Shown: positions 51,942 to 60,964, counted from the stretch's first letter. The stretch: 64,000 nucleotides of DNA from Mycolicibacterium phocaicum (GCF_010731115.1 NZ_AP022616.1:3286001-3350000); one strand, 5' to 3'. Numbers and translations are program-made. Notes: generated by a model from the sequence alone, not told the origin.

Positions 51942-52190
51942 CTAAGCGACCATGACATCGACCGACAGCCGATCCCCGAGGGCGTAGACAGTCGGCCAGT
52001 CCTGACTCTGGGCAGCCGATTCCAGCGCATCGATCAGCGGGCTCTCCACACCCAGTTCGGCCAGCCACGACGACACGGTGGCGGCGATCTGCTCCCCGGG
52101 CACCTCTTCGGCACGCCGGCCGTGCAGACGATCGACCACCACGAAGGTCGGCGCGACGGGGCGCCGGCGGCGGAAGTCGATGATGCTCAT
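51942..52190 (-). CDS. Small hypothetical protein
   Basis: The 82-residue protein starts with a basic MSIIDFRRRRPVAP and continues with FVVVDRLHGRRAEEVPGEQI and SSWLAELGVESPLIDALESA, a short helical domain. No family is recognised. It is divergent from the acetyltransferase gene with 63 bases between. It keeps a codon-like GC pattern, which supports a real gene. Confidence 0.55.
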   Translation of the reverse strand: MSIIDFRRRRPVAPTFVVVDRLHGRRAEEVPGEQIAATVSSWLAELGVESPLIDALESAAQSQDWPTVYALGDRLSVDVMVA

Positions 52191-52253
52191 ATCAATTGAA
52201 CGAATCGGCCGTCAAAAAGGTTCACGCGGCCGGGCGCGCCTAACGTGGCAACC

Positions 52254-52811
52254 ATGGCTCGTTCAATGCGCGACCGCATGCTCGCTGGTGACCTGTACCT
52301 CGCCGATGACCCCGAACTGATCCGCGAATCGAGGCGCGCGCAGCAGCTCACCCACCGCATCAACACGCTCGATCCCACCGACACCGAGGAACGAAATCGG
52401 CTCCTTCACGAGCTCCTGGGCACTTTTGGCGACGGCAGTGAGATCCGCCCGCCGCTGCAGTGCGACTACGGCTACCAAACCACCATCGGCGCCCGCACTT
52501 TCGCCAATTTCGGCCTCATCCTGCTCGACGTCGCACGCATCAGCATCGGGGACGACGTCCAGATCGGACCCAACGTGCAACTGCTGACGGCCACCCATCC
52601 GCTGGAGCCGGGACCCCGCCGAGACAAGTGGGAAGCGGCCGAGCCGATCACGATCGGCGACAACGTGTGGCTGGGCGGCGGCGTCATCGTGTGCCCCGGC
52701 GTCACCATCGGCGCGGACACCGTGGTGGGTGCCGGTTCGGTCGTCACGCGCGATCTGCCGCCGCGCGTGCTCGCCGTCGGCACCCCGGCTCGAGTGATCC
52801 GCGCGCTCTAG
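52254..52811 (+). CDS. Maltose/galactoside O-acetyltransferase-type (LbH) enzyme
   Basis: The 185-residue protein has the N-terminal Mac region (MRDRMLAGDLYLADDPEL) and then left-handed beta-helix hexapeptides: IGARTFANFGLILLDVARI, IGDDVQIGPNVQLLTATHP with the catalytic His, IGDNVWLGGGVIVCPGVTIG and a terminal VGTPARVIRAL. The family acetylates sugars from acetyl-CoA. ATG 52254 is chosen over GTG 52245. Confidence 0.9.
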   Translation: MARSMRDRMLAGDLYLADDPELIRESRRAQQLTHRINTLDPTDTEERNRLLHELLGTFGDGSEIRPPLQCDYGYQTTIGARTFANFGLILLDVARISIGDDVQIGPNVQLLTATHPLEPGPRRDKWEAAEPITIGDNVWLGGGVIVCPGVTIGADTVVGAGSVVTRDLPPRVLAVGTPARVIRAL

Positions 52812-52837
52812 GAGACACGATTCGAAGCCAAACTAAC

Positions 52838-52859
52838 CAATTGGCCTCGCAGCCAATTG
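52838..52859. terminator. 8-bp inverted repeat after the acetyltransferase gene
   Basis: CAATTGGC and its complement GCCAATTG enclose a 6-base loop, 27 bases after the stop. It may be a weak terminator, or an operator for the small gene starting at 52874. Confidence 0.4.
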
Positions 52860-52873
52860 ACCGTCGTGTAAAT

Positions 52874-53146
52874 ATGATCGGCGTGACTGAAGATGCCGAT
52901 GCGGCACAGGCTCGAGCGCTGCGCGCGGAGCTGCGCAGGCATGCGTGGGACCTCGCATCCCGACTGTCGAGGGTTGAGTCGCTGCCCGATGCGACGGCAT
53001 GGTCGGAGCGGGCGCGGTCCATGCGGCGGCGCGCCCGAGACCTGCGACGCGACCTCGATGAGGCCAGGTTCCTGATCGATCAATTGCACGCCAGGTTCCC
53101 GAGCATCGACGCGGCGGGCACATCGGCCGACGCGCCAAGTTATTGA
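52874..53146 (+). CDS. Small helical hypothetical protein
   Basis: The 90-residue protein is rich in Arg, Ala and Glu. It has a long likely helix (AQARALRAELRRHAWDLASR, then RMRRRARDLRRDLDEARFL-like basic heptads) ending in a disordered tail. No family is recognised. ATG 52874 or GTG 52883 could start it, and no strong ribosome site is seen. Possible TTGACA at 53156 downstream belongs to the next gene. Confidence 0.5.
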   Translation: MIGVTEDADAAQARALRAELRRHAWDLASRLSRVESLPDATAWSERARSMRRRARDLRRDLDEARFLIDQLHARFPSIDAAGTSADAPSY

Positions 53147-53214
53147 GAACCCTCATTGACAATTGCTCCCCAGATGGTTAACAGTGCTAAGCGTCTCCGA
53201 TGAAAGGCGCACCC

Positions 53215-54306
53215 ATGAGCACGCAGGACCAGCTCAATGAGCTCGGCTATTACGCCGTCACCCGGCACCCCGCAGACGCCCGGGTGGTGCTGCCCGAGGC
53301 TCGGGACGCCGAAGCGCTCGGGTTGGGCTCGTGCCACATCGGTGAGCGCTTCACGGTGAAGGATGCCGGGGTGCTCAGCGGCGCGGTGGCAGGTGCCAGC
53401 ACGACGTTGGGCATCGCGCCGTCGACCAATCACCACACGCGGCACCCCACCGTCACCGCGACGATCGGGTCGACGATGCATGCACTGACCGAGGGCCGGT
53501 TCGCCATGGCATTCGGCCGCGGCATGGGGCCCTACTGGCAGGCGATCGGACTGCCGGTGGTCACCGAGGCGCGGCTGCGCGACTTCTTCGGCATCCTGCG
53601 CCGGCTCTGGGCCGGCGAGATGATTCTCAATCACGAGGGCCCGGCCGGGAAGTGGCCCATGCTGCGCCACGTCAACGGCCTGGCGGACGGTCCGCCGATC
53701 GGCCTGGTCGCGGTCGGCCCGAAGACCATGGAGCTCGCCGGTGAGATCGCTGATTTCGTTGTGCTGCATACGTTCTTCTCCGACGCGGCGACCGAGAAGT
53801 CGGTCGCCGCGGTACGCCGCGGCGCCGAGAAGGCGGGCCGCGACCCCGACAGCGTCCGCATCTGGGCCTGCCTGGCGACGGTGCCCGACGCGTTGTCCGA
53901 GGACGACCAGATCCGGCGTGGCGTCGGCCGGCTCGCGACCTACCTGCAGGCGTATCCCGATGTCCTGGTGTCGGCCAACGGCTGGGATCGGGCGACGTGG
54001 GATCGCATCCGGCAGTCCGACCTGTTCACCGATGCCGCGACCGCCGGACCCATCGATGCCAGCGCGTCGTTCGAGACGCTGCAGCGGATCGCCGAGCTGA
54101 TCCCCACCGAATGGCTGGACGCGGTCGCCAAGGGCTCGCCGCAGGACTGCGCGGAAACCATTGCCCGCCAGTATGGTTTGGGCGTGCACTCGGTGATCAT
54201 GCACGGCGCCAGCCCGCATGAACTGGCGCCCGTGGTCGAGGCCTACCGCGCCGACCGGCCGACACTGCGCCGGGCCGTCGCGGCGAACCCGGGCCGATTT
54301 GTCTGA
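53215..54306 (+). CDS. LLM-class F420-dependent oxidoreductase (TIGR03857-like)
   Basis: The 363-residue protein shows ELGYYAVTRHPADARVVLPE, GLGSCHIGERFTVKDAGVL, LGIAPSTNHHTRHPTVTATI, GRFAMAFGRGM near 104 and IGLVAVGPKTMELAGEIAD near 165: the luciferase-like barrel of the mycobacterial F420 group. The substrate is unknown. ATG 53215 lies about 7 bases after GAAAGG, so the upstream ATG 53200 is less likely. A TetR gene overlaps its end and may control it. Confidence 0.88.
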   Translation: MSTQDQLNELGYYAVTRHPADARVVLPEARDAEALGLGSCHIGERFTVKDAGVLSGAVAGASTTLGIAPSTNHHTRHPTVTATIGSTMHALTEGRFAMAFGRGMGPYWQAIGLPVVTEARLRDFFGILRRLWAGEMILNHEGPAGKWPMLRHVNGLADGPPIGLVAVGPKTMELAGEIADFVVLHTFFSDAATEKSVAAVRRGAEKAGRDPDSVRIWACLATVPDALSEDDQIRRGVGRLATYLQAYPDVLVSANGWDRATWDRIRQSDLFTDAATAGPIDASASFETLQRIAELIPTEWLDAVAKGSPQDCAETIARQYGLGVHSVIMHGASPHELAPVVEAYRADRPTLRRAVAANPGRFV

Positions 54307-54988
54307 GCCCGCGGCCCGGGACTCCCCGCAGGCAGCCCTTGCGCAGGCACAGTGGCAGGCCGTCGTCACGGAGTCGGGTGCCGGCACCAAGTTGAACAAG
54401 CGCGGCCTGGAAACCCGGGCACGCCTGCTCGACGTCGCCATCCGCTGTCTGGCCGACAGCGGTGGCGAGCCGGTGTCGGCGAACCGTATCGCCAAGGATG
54501 CGGGCGTCACCTGGGGCACGGTGCAGCATCAGTTCGCTGACCTGGACGGGCTCTGGGTCGCGGTGATCACCGAAATCCACTCCCGGAGTTGGTCTTCCGG
54601 TCCGGACACGCCACGCAGCGGCACGCTTCGGGAACGGGTGGAAGGGGCCATCGAATCGGTCTGGCGTTACCTGGACACCACCGAGGGCCGTGCGCTGACT
54701 GCACTGCGCACGTCACTGCCGGCGCGACGTTCCGACGTCGCCGCCGAATATCCGCGCACGGCAGCAGCTTTCGCGGCCCGCGAACTCGACTGGATTCAGG
54801 GTTTCGATTATCTGATGGACGGGCTCGACGTCGACCCGGACCAGTTGCACCGGGTACGGTGCCTGCTTCCCGCTGCGATCCGCGGTCTCAGCAACGAACG
54901 GCAGATCGGTTTCACCTCGGACCTCGACGTCGCCCGCGCGGCGCTGACCGACGCCGTCGTCGCGTTGTTGACCCAGCCCCGGCCGTAG
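54299..54988 (+). CDS. TetR-family regulator
   Basis: The 229-residue protein has an HTH region VSANRIAKDAGVTWGTVQHQFADLDGLW in two blocks near residues 60-88, preceded by GLETRARLLDVAIRCLADSG. The rest is a helical effector domain. TTG 54299, overlapping the end of the LLM gene, is the only plausible start near the domain, and its exact position is uncertain. It is probably co-transcribed with the LLM oxidoreductase. Confidence 0.82.
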   Translation: MSEPAARDSPQAALAQAQWQAVVTESGAGTKLNKRGLETRARLLDVAIRCLADSGGEPVSANRIAKDAGVTWGTVQHQFADLDGLWVAVITEIHSRSWSSGPDTPRSGTLRERVEGAIESVWRYLDTTEGRALTALRTSLPARRSDVAAEYPRTAAAFAARELDWIQGFDYLMDGLDVDPDQLHRVRCLLPAAIRGLSNERQIGFTSDLDVARAALTDAVVALLTQPRP

Positions 54989-55645
54989 TCACTCAACGAG
55001 ATCGGCGGTTGCGGGCCCGAACATGTACAGGTGATCGAGTACCGGTGCCGGGTCGCCGGACCACGCCATGGCCGCCATCTGGCTGCGGCTGCGTCGACCG
55101 GTACGCCAGCGAACAGCTTCGAATCGCGTGGTCTTCAGATCGACCGCCGGCCCGACGTCCGGACCGCACCGGTACTCACCGTCCTCGACGATGACCCGCA
55201 CCGGCACGGGCGTGACCAGCATGCGCAGCAGTTGATCGGAAACACGCTGCAACGCAGCCGAATCCCGCGCACCTGGCCGGCCGAGCGCGTCACGGATGTC
55301 GTGCTCGTGAACGACGATGTCACCGAGTGGCGGCGCGATGCCTTCCCGCGCGAGCCGCGGTAGGTGCGCAGCGGCTTCGCCCCACGCGTTCAGGATGTCG
55401 TTCAGGCCACGCCCGTCGAACCGGGCCACCTGCGCGGCCGTCTGCGCGTCGGTGGGCGGGGCGGACCGACGTCCGGCGGCCCAGTCCTGCGCGACGCCGG
55501 CCAGATGCGCCAGCACATCCCGCACCGACCAGCCCGGGCAGGCGGCAACCGCGGTGTCCACCGAAACATCTGGCGCACTGACCAATTCGATGATGCGGTC
55601 CATCGTCTGCCGGTAGAGATTCGCGAGATCAGGTTCATCGCTCAC
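54989..55645 (-). CDS. Maleylpyruvate isomerase-family mycothiol-dependent protein
   Basis: The 218-residue protein has the DinB-like helical N-terminus with ACPGWSVRDVLAHLAGVAQD near 38-57, VVHEHDIRDALGRPG near 130 (metal-type His and Asp) and the C-terminal sterol-carrier-like RWRTGRRSRSQMAAMAW. It is related to the 34.8-kb family member, but only distantly. GTG 55645 lies within the end of the DUF899 gene (11-base overlap), so it is co-translated with it. Confidence 0.83.
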   Translation of the reverse strand: MSDEPDLANLYRQTMDRIIELVSAPDVSVDTAVAACPGWSVRDVLAHLAGVAQDWAAGRRSAPPTDAQTAAQVARFDGRGLNDILNAWGEAAAHLPRLAREGIAPPLGDIVVHEHDIRDALGRPGARDSAALQRVSDQLLRMLVTPVPVRVIVEDGEYRCGPDVGPAVDLKTTRFEAVRWRTGRRSRSQMAAMAWSGDPAPVLDHLYMFGPATADLVE

Positions 55646-56393
55646 AGGAGGCGCACCCTTCTTTGCGCGGTGGACGGGGATCGTCAGGCTTGCTGGGGTC
55701 GGGGTCACCGAACCACCGGGAGGGCCGATGCTCGCCGTACGTGTCGTGCCAGTCCCACCATTCGTACGGCGGGTCCTGGGGGTATCCGGGCGGGGAATCC
55801 TCCCAGCTCTCCTGGCGGCCGAGCGCCGTCATGTCGAGATAGCTCCACGAGGTGCCCAGTGCTTCGTCTCCGCGGTTGTTGATGAAGTAGGTGCGATAGA
55901 CGGTGTCGCCGTCACGGATGAAGGCGTTGGTGCCGTGCCACTCGTGCACGCCGAAGTCGACGTCGAAGTCGTCGGTGATGGTGTACCAGGGCATTTTCCA
56001 GCCCATCCGGGCCGCCATCCGCGCGATGTCAGGCTGCGGCGCGCGCGAGGCGAACGCCAGGGTGGTGTCGCGGGCGTTGAGATGCGCGACGTGTCCGACG
56101 TTGTCGGCGATAATCGAGCAGCCGCGGCAGGCGTGCTCAGGCCAGCCCTGCACACCCTCCTCGAAGAACGCCCGGTAGATGACGAGTTGCCGTCGCCCAC
56201 CGAACAACTCGACGAGGCTCGTCTCACCGTCCGGACCGACGAACGTGTAGCCCTTCGTGACCGGCGTCCACGGCATGCGGCGCCGCATCGCGGCCAATTG
56301 GTCGCGCCGCCGGGTGCATTCCTTTTCCGCGACAAGCATCTTCTCCAGCGCGGCGTCCCATTCGGCCGCGGACACGATCTCGGGTTTCTGCAT
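55635..56393 (-). CDS. DUF899 thioredoxin-like family protein
   Basis: The 252-residue protein shows MPWTPVTKGYTFVGPDG near 40, LVIYRAFFEEGVQGWPEHAC and CRGCSIIADNVGHVAHLNAR near 80-105, and YFINNRGDEALGTSWSYLDM. This is the DUF899 pattern, a thioredoxin-fold relative of unknown activity. The Cys pair in ACRGC could be redox-active (inference). A good GAAGGAGGGAAG ribosome site precedes ATG 56393. It is divergent from an ArsR gene whose operator-like dyads lie between. Confidence 0.85.
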   Translation of the reverse strand: MQKPEIVSAAEWDAALEKMLVAEKECTRRRDQLAAMRRRMPWTPVTKGYTFVGPDGETSLVELFGGRRQLVIYRAFFEEGVQGWPEHACRGCSIIADNVGHVAHLNARDTTLAFASRAPQPDIARMAARMGWKMPWYTITDDFDVDFGVHEWHGTNAFIRDGDTVYRTYFINNRGDEALGTSWSYLDMTALGRQESWEDSPPGYPQDPPYEWWDWHDTYGEHRPSRWFGDPDPSKPDDPRPPRKEGCASCER

Positions 56394-56416
56394 GGCTTCC
56401 CTCCTTCACAAAATCA

Positions 56417-56487
56417 TTAAACAAAGTTGTTGAACATCACTATTCCAGGAGAGCATGATCCATCGCTATAGTCAACAAGATGGTTGA
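56417..56487. promoter_or_regulatory. Two ArsR-type operator dyads TTNAACAA-AG-TTGTTNAA
   Basis: A dyad at 56417-56434 (TTAAACAA-AG-TTGTTGAA) lies 24 bases upstream of the DUF899 start. A weaker copy at 56472-56487 (TCAACAA-GA-TGGTTGA) overlaps the ArsR ATG. The pair suggests that the ArsR protein regulates both directions. Confidence 0.65.
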
Positions 56488-56812
56488 AGATCAGGTGCTG
56501 GACCGGGCCTACGCCGCCCTGGCCGATCCGACGCGCCGCCGGCTACTGGAGACGCTGCGACAAGGCGATGCGCGCATCACCGACCTCGCCGCGCCGCTGC
56601 CCATGACATTCGCCGGCGTCTCCCGGCATATCGGCGTGCTGGAATCGGCCGGCCTGGTGCAACGCGATGTCCGCGGCCGGGAACGGTGGGTATCCCTGCG
56701 CCCCGATGGGTTGACCATGGCGCAGCAGTGGATCAACGAACAGTCAAACTTCTGGTCGGTGCGGGCGGATGCCCTCGCAGACCGCTTGCGTCGCAAAGGA
56801 AATGGTCAATGA
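56480..56812 (+). CDS. ArsR-type helix-turn-helix repressor
   Basis: The 110-residue winged-helix protein opens VLDRAYAALADPTRRRLLETL, then RITDLAAPLPMTFAGVSRHIGVLESAGLV (recognition helix in two blocks) and GRERWVSLRP for the wing. It has no Cys metal site, so it is probably the sort that is paired with an AHSA1/SRPBCC partner. Its stop overlaps that partner's ATG (ATGA). Confidence 0.9.
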   Translation: MVEDQVLDRAYAALADPTRRRLLETLRQGDARITDLAAPLPMTFAGVSRHIGVLESAGLVQRDVRGRERWVSLRPDGLTMAQQWINEQSNFWSVRADALADRLRRKGNGQ

Positions 56813-57261
56813 CAGAACCCGTCACCGTACGCGTGCAGCGCGTCATGCCGGCCGTCCCCGACGTGGTGTTCGGCGAGTGGCTCGATGTCGAGTCACTGGC
56901 GGACTGGATGTGCCCGCGCCCGTCCCGGTGCGTCGCCATCACCGTCGAGCCCCACGTCGGCGGCAAGTTGCAGTTCGACGTCGACCATGATGCCACCGGC
57001 ACCATCGTTCTGATCATCGGGCACTTCCTGGCGATCGACCGCCCGCGCCTGCTGCGGTTCACCTGGAGCAATTCGAACTGGCCCGACCCGACGATGGCCA
57101 GCGTCGTCAACGTCACCTTCGAACCCCACGGCGACGGCGAGACGCTCATGGAGATCGAACACTCGCTCCTGCCATCGCACGAGTACGACAACTTCCACAA
57201 TGGCTGGGCGCTGACGGCCGAACAGTTGGAGACGGTGCTGCGAAGCCGTCAAGGCAGTTAG
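56809..57261 (+). CDS. SRPBCC (AHSA1-like) family protein
   Basis: The 150-residue protein has VRVQRVMPAVPDVVFGEWLD, DWMCPRPSRCVAITVEPHVG, and HFLAIDRPRLLRFTWSNSNW, the AHSA1-like START fold. ArsR-SRPBCC gene pairs are common in actinobacteria. The function is unknown. ATG 56809 has AAAGGA about 8 bases upstream. Confidence 0.85.
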   Translation: MTEPVTVRVQRVMPAVPDVVFGEWLDVESLADWMCPRPSRCVAITVEPHVGGKLQFDVDHDATGTIVLIIGHFLAIDRPRLLRFTWSNSNWPDPTMASVVNVTFEPHGDGETLMEIEHSLLPSHEYDNFHNGWALTAEQLETVLRSRQGS

Positions 57262-57353
57262 TCAGCCAGACGGTCGCTGCGACAATGCGCAGGTCACAGT
57301 AGGACGCGTCGAGGACTCACCTGCAGATTTGTCCGCTCACGCCTGGCAATGCA

Positions 57354-57437
57354 ATGCCGGCTGGCGCCCGTCCAGGTTGGCCCCAGTCCGACTGCAACCG
57401 CAGGGTGCGGCGGACGTCCGGTCGAACCATCATCGTC
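57354..57437 (-). pseudogene. Decayed fragment of a TetR gene like the one at 60305-60964
   Basis: On the minus strand the piece reads MVRPDVRRTLRLQSDWG, against MVFDPDVHRILQLQPDWG in the TetR at 60.3 kb. The DNA aligns over about 85 bases with one 3-base gap (for instance the shared GACTGGGGC). It abuts the left edge of duplication copy 1 exactly and has the same orientation as the intact TetR at copy 2. I take it as what remains of a second regulator. The rest of 57262-57353 shows nothing. Confidence 0.65.
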
Positions 57438-58386
57438 GCTGATGCTTGACACCCGACAATCCATAGCTTTACGTTCGTAAAGCACTTCACTTTACAGTCG
57501 GTAAGTGAATGCCTGGATCGGGCCTTCACTTCGGTCGCACAGCGGAGCCCCCATGAATGCACGAAATACCCATGTAAGAGGCTATTCTCGCCATATCGGT
57601 CGGGTCGGCACATTGGCCGCCGCCCTGGGCGTTGGAGTGATGGTAGTCACCACTCCATGCGCAGCCAACGCGGTTCCACCCACGTCATCGGCGTCACACG
57701 ACGCTTCACCGAACACCCCCACCTCCGGCACCCAAACTCCGAAGACCGGCACAGCCACGACGGCGTCCACGGCCACAGGCAGCAACACATCGACATCCAA
57801 GGCAAAAACCGCGACAGGCGGACACACCCGCACCCGCAAGCCCACGAAGAGCACAGACCGTAGCGCGGCCTCACCCGAGTCCACCGATCCCGCAACGACG
57901 GGGCCCACGTCAACAGAGCCCAAAACCCCTGATACAACAACAGATACCGATCACACGAGTTCGCCGACCGCCCCCACCACGGCACCGCCGGCACCCGCCC
58001 CGAAGCCCGCGGCCCCCGCCACCACGACCAAAACCGGGTCCAAGACCCGCCACCCAGCCAGCAGCGCCGAACCGGCAATCACCACACCCAAAGCAGCGAA
58101 GACCGCGACCCCCGCCGCACCACCACCGCCCACCACATCTCAGCCCACCAACACCGCCGCCACCCAGCCGACAAAAACGACGCAGACACTCACCAAACCC
58201 GCCACCGCAACACCCGCCGCGGCTATCGAAACCACCTTGTCCGCAACACAATCGGCCGCTGTGGTGCTCGCGCCCACCACCACCGCACCGACCCGCACAA
58301 CCGGACCCATCGGCACCATCCTCGGCGCGCTGAACCACCTCGTCACCCAGTTCACCAAACAGTTCCTCGCCCCCGCACCGAACACT
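57438..58386 (+). repeat. Direct repeat copy 1 (promoter plus 5' part of propeller gene)
   Basis: This 949-base stretch recurs at 61035-61984 with one extra C and essentially no other difference that I see. It covers the TTGACA, the operator dyads, the leader and the first about 278 codons of the secreted protein. Confidence 0.9.
57466..57509 (+). promoter_or_regulatory. Promoter with two operator dyads
   Basis: A TTGACA at 57446-57451 is followed by a perfect dyad GCTTTAC-GTTC-GTAAAGC (57466-57483) about where a -10 would lie, and a second dyad TTCACTT-N10-AAGTGAA (57486-57509). A further AAGTGAA half-site lies at 60983-60989, 19 bases upstream of the TetR start. These are likely sites for that TetR. 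Confidence 0.65.
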
Positions 58387-60228
58387 TCCGAACCGTTCAC
58401 CCCCATGCTGTGGGCACTGATGGGCTGGGTGCGCCGCGACCTGTTCAACCAAGCACCGACACTCAAATACAACCCCACCACAACCGTCCAAACCGGCCAG
58501 ACCATCACCGGCGACCTCAGCGCAACCGACCCCGAACACGACAAACTCACCTACACCGTCACCCAAGCGCCCCAGAACGGCACCGTCACCATCGACCAAG
58601 CCACCGGCAAGTTCACCTACACCCCGAACGACATCAATTACACTGCAGCACAAACCGATTCATTCACCGTATCGGTCAGCGACGGCAACAAACTCAACCT
58701 GCTCAACCTGTTCCGGCCCCACAGCGCCAGCACCACGGCCGACCTCACCGTCCTCAACCCCACCGTCAACCGCGTCATCATGAACCTGCCCGCCGGCATC
58801 ACCAATCCCAGCCGGCCCCGCTTCACTTCAGACGGGAAGGCCATTGTCTTCGGTGCCGAACCGGCAGCGGGCGGCCGCCAGGAGATCTACCAGATGAATA
58901 TCGACGGCACCGGCGTCACATGCGTGACCTGTGGGGTGTCGACGAACATCACCGGCGACCTCCAAAAGCCGCTACCGTTCGAAGACGGTTCGGGACGGAT
59001 TCTGCTGAGGCTCACGACCGGCACGGACAAGTACCGGTACGTCGTCTACGAAGACGGTGCAAACGGCAGACAGCTGGTCCCGCTCACCACGCCGTCCAGC
59101 CCGACGTATGTCCTTGACTCGCAACGGGAGATGAAGATATCGCCCGACGGCACGCACGTGCTGTTCAGCCGACTCGAGTTGGGCACTAACAACTACGTCG
59201 CAATCATTCCCGTCGTGGGCAAGTTGGTGCGCACCGACACCGGGTATGAAGTTGACGACGCAACTGTGGTGGCGCCCTATGGCGAGGGCAAGTCTTGGAC
59301 GCCCGACGGTAAGAGCGTGATCATCATGGGCGGTCAGTACGACGCGGGCAACGTGGATGCCATCAAGGTCGACCTCGCCACCGGGAATATCACTCGCGAA
59401 ACTGCCGGCCTCGACTACGAGGAAAACGTATTCGAATCACCCAACGAACAATGGATTGTCACCGGAAGTACGCGCGGCCTGGATGCGCTGACGCCAATGT
59501 CGCGGATCCAACGACCGGCGTTCCTGCCTTCCTACATCGTCGGCCCCGTCTACACCGCTTACGCAGCCGATCCGATAAACGTCTCCAATCAAGCGTGGGT
59601 GGTGGCGCTCGGCGATGAGCTCGAGCGGGAAAACGGTCTGCCACTGATTGTCCCAGGTGACGGTTACGCCGGACAAAGCATGCCAGGGTGGAATTCTGAC
59701 GGCAGTGCTGTTGCCTTCTGGGAACAGAACAAAGACAACCCGACCGATACCCGAATGGTCATCGCCAACCTGAAGTACACCACGAGCGTCGGCGGCCTTC
59801 AGGGGACCACAACGACGCCTCAGCTGTCGTCGACCTTGCCAAAGTTGAGCAGCTATGTTCCCAGCGCGCCGGCACTTCCGCCGACGGGGACGTACGCCGG
59901 GGCCGGTGGAGGTACAGCCGTGGTCAGTGAGGCTGCAGATCCGAACGATTCGACTCGAACGATCCGGACCGTCACCTACACCGATTACGTCAATGAGTTG
60001 GGTGAGGTTCTCAACGGCACGGAGTCGACGAATTCGAACGCCAGTCAGTTGTATATCCACTACACAGCCGACATCGCGGTGACGGGAAAGCACACCGGTT
60101 CGCTCGAGGCCGACGCTACCGTGACCAATCGCCAAACCTACAGCGGCTACATCACCTCAGATGTCGACGGCGACGTGCAAAACCTCATGGACCAGAACAA
60201 GATCGACGAGGCCAAACAGAACGTCTAA
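57553..60228 (+). CDS. Large secreted protein: Thr/Pro/Lys-rich region, cadherin-like domain, TolB-type propeller
   Basis: The 891-residue protein has a signal peptide (GTLAAALGVGVMVVTTPCAANA region, cleavage near residue 37), then about 200 residues of Thr/Ala/Pro/Ser/Lys-rich low complexity. A cadherin/VCBS-like domain follows at about 315-395 (ITGDLSATDPEHDKLTYTVT, TFYTPND-like repeat). A WD40/TolB-like beta-propeller runs from about 400 to 780 (RPRFTSDGKAIVFGAEP, MKISPDGTHVLFSRLE, KSWTPDGKSVIIMGGQ), and the C-terminal domain is separate. It is probably cell-wall or surface located. ATG 57553 is chosen over GTG/ATG 57505 because the signal peptide sits right after it. Confidence 0.85.
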   Translation: MNARNTHVRGYSRHIGRVGTLAAALGVGVMVVTTPCAANAVPPTSSASHDASPNTPTSGTQTPKTGTATTASTATGSNTSTSKAKTATGGHTRTRKPTKSTDRSAASPESTDPATTGPTSTEPKTPDTTTDTDHTSSPTAPTTAPPAPAPKPAAPATTTKTGSKTRHPASSAEPAITTPKAAKTATPAAPPPPTTSQPTNTAATQPTKTTQTLTKPATATPAAAIETTLSATQSAAVVLAPTTTAPTRTTGPIGTILGALNHLVTQFTKQFLAPAPNTSEPFTPMLWALMGWVRRDLFNQAPTLKYNPTTTVQTGQTITGDLSATDPEHDKLTYTVTQAPQNGTVTIDQATGKFTYTPNDINYTAAQTDSFTVSVSDGNKLNLLNLFRPHSASTTADLTVLNPTVNRVIMNLPAGITNPSRPRFTSDGKAIVFGAEPAAGGRQEIYQMNIDGTGVTCVTCGVSTNITGDLQKPLPFEDGSGRILLRLTTGTDKYRYVVYEDGANGRQLVPLTTPSSPTYVLDSQREMKISPDGTHVLFSRLELGTNNYVAIIPVVGKLVRTDTGYEVDDATVVAPYGEGKSWTPDGKSVIIMGGQYDAGNVDAIKVDLATGNITRETAGLDYEENVFESPNEQWIVTGSTRGLDALTPMSRIQRPAFLPSYIVGPVYTAYAADPINVSNQAWVVALGDELERENGLPLIVPGDGYAGQSMPGWNSDGSAVAFWEQNKDNPTDTRMVIANLKYTTSVGGLQGTTTTPQLSSTLPKLSSYVPSAPALPPTGTYAGAGGGTAVVSEAADPNDSTRTIRTVTYTDYVNELGEVLNGTESTNSNASQLYIHYTADIAVTGKHTGSLEADATVTNRQTYSGYITSDVDGDVQNLMDQNKIDEAKQNV

Positions 60229-60304
60229 GGCCCAGGAGAGGAGTGGCGCCCACCGGAACTACTCGCGCCATCGCCGCCAACACATTGATGTGGCTGTCGG
60301 CAGC

Positions 60305-60964
60305 TCAAGCGTCCGCCACGAAGTCCTTCCACCGTCCGGTGTCAGCCTGCGGCAGTGAGCGGGCCGTCGAGTCGCCGGCACTGGGGCGCCGCACCGGCCG
60401 CAGCCCCATCGTGCGGCGGCCGATCTCGCACAGTTCTTGGACCAGCACGTCCTCACTGACGCTTTCCGGGGCGCCGGTGGCCGCTCCGGCAAGACCGGTG
60501 AGTACGGCCGTTGCCTTGATGACTCCCGTTGGACCAGAGTCCAATTGGGTGAGCAGCGCCAGCTGACGCCCGATGAGATTGCCCCAGTCGGGCTGTAACT
60601 GAAGGATGCGGTGCACGTCTGGGTCGAAGACCATCACCGCCGCCAGCTGACGGTTCCTCGCGACGACCCGGGCAAACCCCTGCACCAAGGTGTCGATCTG
60701 GACGCGCGGCGTACGTTGGCTCTCCGCCATCTCGACCACCTGGCTGATCTGATGCAACATAGGCTCCATCAGCGCCACCAGCAACTGGTCGCGAGTCCGA
60801 AAATGGTAGTAGATGGCCGCTTTTGTGAAACCAAGTTCGTCGGCGATCATCTGCAACGACGTGCCGCCGAAGCCGTGCCGGCTGATCAGTACCTGCGCAC
60901 TGTCGAGCAACCGCCGCCGTGTGTCGATCGGCGAGCCACCATCTCTCTCGTGCCCGGACGTCAT
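60305..60964 (-). CDS. TetR-family regulator inside the duplicated region
   Basis: The 219-residue protein has an HTH (TSLQMIADELGFTKAAIYYHFRTRDQLL in two blocks, residues about 36-63), a TetR effector domain and an extended basic tail ending KDFVADA. A strong AAGGAGG precedes ATG 60964. It is divergent from duplication copy 2, and its control region holds the dyads repeated in copy 1. An open frame extending upstream to 61210 is rejected: it reads through the repeat. It is convergent with the propeller gene. Confidence 0.9.
   Translation of the reverse strand: MTSGHERDGGSPIDTRRRLLDSAQVLISRHGFGGTSLQMIADELGFTKAAIYYHFRTRDQLLVALMEPMLHQISQVVEMAESQRTPRVQIDTLVQGFARVVARNRQLAAVMVFDPDVHRILQLQPDWGNLIGRQLALLTQLDSGPTGVIKATAVLTGLAGAATGAPESVSEDVLVQELCEIGRRTMGLRPVRRPSAGDSTARSLPQADTGRWKDFVADA

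Noticed and set aside
57317..57613. A minus-strand frame of 98 codons over the promoter of copy 1
   Set aside because: Most of it reads through the repeat promoter; only its tail has meaning, as the TetR relic.
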